DNA of 64,000 nt from Pseudomonadota bacterium (GTDB lineage Bacteria; Pseudomonadota; Gammaproteobacteria; Burkholderiales; Burkholderiaceae_B). Where the stretch lies: positions 1-64,000 of the forward strand of contig JAEWEV010000002.1 of assembly GCA_023389155.1 (NCBI GenBank). The letters run 5' to 3'. Positions 62,172-64,000 of this stretch are shown here, one piece after another (the stretch's first letter is position 1; every line of letters begins with the position of its first letter). The notes below the pieces were generated by a model. That model saw only the letters and a list, made by a program, of their open reading frames with translations. It had not been told where the DNA came from and ran no database searches. Made by a program: the position numbers and the translations under genes.

Positions 62172-62885
62172 TCACAACGGCCGTATCAATGCAGTGTGAT
62201 CCCGCATAATCTGCGGAACATATTCGAGCGTTCCGGATAAATGCTCGCGCAATGCAAGCTGTGCTTTCTCGATATTTTTCTCTGCAATCGCGGCCACGAT
62301 TCGCTGATGGTCTTTGACGATTCGTTCAAGTTTTCCGATGACGGGCAGATGCAGACGCCTGAGTCGATCCAAATGTCCGCTTCGGCTAATGAGCATTTTC
62401 CACATGGGTTCCATGTCTGCCGCAAGATAAAGGGCGTGATGAAATGCCATATCTGCTTCGGTGAAGGCTGCGAAATTTCTGGCATCCCGCAGTATCTCCT
62501 GCTTTTTCAGGTGCGCCTGCAGATCGATAATCAGCAGGGGATCGCCGTGTAGCGCAAGTTCGCGCACAATTTCCAGCTCCAGCGAACGACGCAAAAAATG
62601 TGTTTCGCGGGCAAGGGTAATGTCAATCAGACTGACTCGGGTCGAGGCTTGTGGGAAGACATCGACCAGTTTTTCCTCGGACAGCCTGAGCAATGCATCC
62701 CTTACCGGAGTCTGGCTAACGCCATATTCGTGGGCGAGCGCTGCGCGTGACAGTACGGTACCCGGCGCCAGCTGCAGGGATACGATCTTGTTCCGCAGCA
62801 ACTCATAAAGCTGCGGAACGGCCTGACGGTCACGATCAAGTCCCATGTTTGCTGCAGGCATGACATGCGAGCCAAATCCTGCCAT
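62172..62885 (-). CDS. GntR-family (FadR/FCD) regulator
   Basis: This 237-residue regulator has a GntR HTH (about 20-80: LRNKIVSLQLAPGTVLSRAA, YGVSQTPVRDALLRLSEEKL) and an FCD ligand domain (about 90-225). The start is uncertain: the frame is open back to 62954, where it would overlap the RraA-like gene by 25 bases; 62885, 62861 and 62846 are alternative ATGs. It follows the RraA-like and IlvD-like genes on the same strand and probably regulates that sugar-acid type operon. Confidence 0.82.
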   Translation of the reverse strand: MAGFGSHVMPAANMGLDRDRQAVPQLYELLRNKIVSLQLAPGTVLSRAALAHEYGVSQTPVRDALLRLSEEKLVDVFPQASTRVSLIDITLARETHFLRRSLELEIVRELALHGDPLLIIDLQAHLKKQEILRDARNFAAFTEADMAFHHALYLAADMEPMWKMLISRSGHLDRLRRLHLPVIGKLERIVKDHQRIVAAIAEKNIEKAQLALREHLSGTLEYVPQIMRDHTALIRPL

Positions 62886-62929
62886 TGTGCCTGTCAGTAG
62901 AATCACAATTGGCTGGTCCAGATAGAGGT

Positions 62930-63670
62930 CTAGCGACCATTCGCTGCTCTCCATGTCTCAAAATCACTACGGGCCTTTTCATCGGTAGCGGGATACAAAC
63001 CAATGATGGAGCGGCCTTTAAGGACTTCTTCAGTAACGAAGTCCTCATAAGCAGTCATTTCTACGGCTTCATTCGCAATTTCTTCTGCAAGATGGGCAGG
63101 AATGACCACGACGCCTTCAGCATCACCGACGATAATATCGCCGGGAAAGACAGCAACATCGCCGCAGCCGATAGGTACGTTGATGTCCAGCGCCTGATGC
63201 AGCGTGAGGTTGGTGGGAGCAGAAGGACGATTGTGATATGCGGGGATGGATAGTGTTGCAATTTCGGGAGAATCCCTGAAGCCCCCGTCTGTCACGACGC
63301 CGGCGGCGCCGCGCTTCATCAGGCGGGACACCAGAATGGAGCCGGCAGAGGCCGCTCGCGCATCTTTGCGGCTGTCGATCATGAGCACCGCGCCCTCCGG
63401 GCAGTTGTCTACAGCGACACGTTGTGGATGATCCCAGTCCTGAAACACGGCAATAGGATTCAGGTCTTCGCGTGCGGGTATGTAGCGCAGGGTATAGGCA
63501 ACTCCGACCATAGTGGGCAAATCGGGATTGAGAGGACGAACATCCTGGATGAATTGATTACGCAGACCACGTTTGAATAGCGCAGTACATAACGTTGCCG
63601 TGCTGACTTTAGAGAGTTGGCTGCGTACTTCAGGATCAAGCGAGGGGTGTGCGTTGTTGCTGGATGACAT
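62930..63670 (-). CDS. RraA-like protein beside an IlvD/EDD dehydratase
   Basis: This 246-residue member of the RraA family is larger than the two at 58772 and 60484. Conserved blocks are DSRKDARAASAGSILVSRLM, the Arg-Asp motif in DGGFRDSPEI, and VGDAEGVVVIPAHLAEEIAN. It starts 12 bases after the dehydratase stop, so both are one operon. RraA-like genes of this subtype are commonly annotated next to IlvD/EDD genes for sugar-acid breakdown, where the dehydratase makes a 2-keto-3-deoxy acid that an aldolase can cleave. That role is inferred. Confidence 0.85.
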   Translation of the reverse strand: MSSSNNAHPSLDPEVRSQLSKVSTATLCTALFKRGLRNQFIQDVRPLNPDLPTMVGVAYTLRYIPAREDLNPIAVFQDWDHPQRVAVDNCPEGAVLMIDSRKDARAASAGSILVSRLMKRGAAGVVTDGGFRDSPEIATLSIPAYHNRPSAPTNLTLHQALDINVPIGCGDVAVFPGDIIVGDAEGVVVIPAHLAEEIANEAVEMTAYEDFVTEEVLKGRSIIGLYPATDEKARSDFETWRAANGR

Positions 63671-63682
63671 GCGTGGCTCCGA

Positions 63683-64000
63683 TCAGTAAATACTGGGTTC
63701 GCTGTTAGGCGCACCAAAGCTGGTTTCAAGAAAATCAAGATCACATCCGGCATCGGCCTGCAGAATATGACGTGAGAACATCCAACCATAGCCGCGTTCA
63801 AAACGAGGTTCGGGTGGTGTCCATTCGGCGCGTCTTTGCGCCAGTTCTTCGTCGCTTATTTCCAGATGAATTCGTCTCGCAGGAACATCCACGGTGATCA
63901 TGTCGCCAGTGCGCACCAGGGCGAGATTACCGCCAACGTACGACTCGGGGGCCACATGCAGAATACATGCGCCATAGCTGGTGCCACTCATGCGGGCATC
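63683..64000 (-). CDS. IlvD/EDD-family dehydratase, C-terminal part (partial)
   Basis: The last 105 residues of an iron-sulfur dehydratase are present; the gene continues beyond the window. DARMSGTSYGACILHVAPES is the conserved C-terminal block of dihydroxyacid and sugar-acid dehydratases, followed by LVRTGDMITVDVPARRIHLE. The tail (PPEPRFERGYGWMFSRHILQ, DAGCDLDFLETSFG) is typical of the arabinonate/xylonate/galactonate dehydratase group rather than IlvD of branched-chain amino acid synthesis. Together with the RraA-like and GntR genes it suggests sugar-acid or hydroxy-acid catabolism. Confidence 0.85.
   Translation of the reverse strand, partial: DARMSGTSYGACILHVAPESYVGGNLALVRTGDMITVDVPARRIHLEISDEELAQRRAEWTPPEPRFERGYGWMFSRHILQADAGCDLDFLETSFGAPNSEPSIY

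Overview
The window reads as a chromosomal stretch of a Gram-negative betaproteobacterium of the Burkholderiales, most likely Alcaligenaceae. An Advenella-like organism is plausible but unproven. The pointers are two Omp32-type trimeric porins, Bug-type (TctC) periplasmic binding proteins, many LysR-controlled catabolic modules, and thiosulfate-oxidation genes. No rRNA, tRNA, CRISPR array or replication origin was seen.

Layout. 1-168 is the end of an IS3-family insertion sequence. 547-4248 is an orphan type VI secretion (T6SS) cargo island: vgrG, a candidate toxin, a candidate immunity gene and a PAAR tip gene. 4510-10140 is a MexEF-like RND efflux pair with a divergent LysR regulator. 10536-15914 holds an aspartate dehydrogenase-like gene and an operon of iron-type alcohol dehydrogenase, SDR and MFS carrier, with a divergent LysR. 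15938-20731 is a LysR-controlled CoA ligase, acyl-CoA dehydrogenase and Bug receptor module. 21066-23700 is soxCD-like with a divergent TetR. 24429-30055 holds small redox and regulatory genes (FMN reductase, HxlR, SDR, MFS, LysR, Rid, GST).

30226-37499 is a second T6SS island on the minus strand: vgrG, a DUF3592-like membrane protein, a DUF2169-pentapeptide protein, a second pentapeptide protein and a DUF4150 PAAR-like tip. 38092-47741 holds an SDR, a FAD oxidoreductase, an ABC-F ATPase, the YcaC-like hydrolase and pirin pair with a divergent LysR, and a fatty-acyl-CoA ligase. 47861-57769 holds two porins flanking a fused CydDC-type ABC exporter and tsdBA (tetrathionate-forming thiosulfate dehydrogenase), then an LprI-like secreted protein. 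57969-64000 has two GntR-controlled modules with three RraA-like aldolase-family genes, a Bug receptor, a Fic protein and the end of an IlvD/EDD dehydratase.

How the parts fit. The two T6SS islands lack sheath, baseplate and ATPase genes, so they must use an apparatus encoded elsewhere. SoxCD and TsdBA both feed electrons from reduced sulfur to cytochrome c, but soxXYZAB is absent here. Most other genes form small uptake, activation and oxidation modules, each beside its own regulator and often with a palindromic operator candidate in the shared intergenic gap. The most unusual items are the T6SS cargo genes, the Fic protein without its catalytic histidine, an acyl-CoA dehydrogenase without the usual catalytic glutamates, and a likely attenuator ahead of the ABC-F gene.
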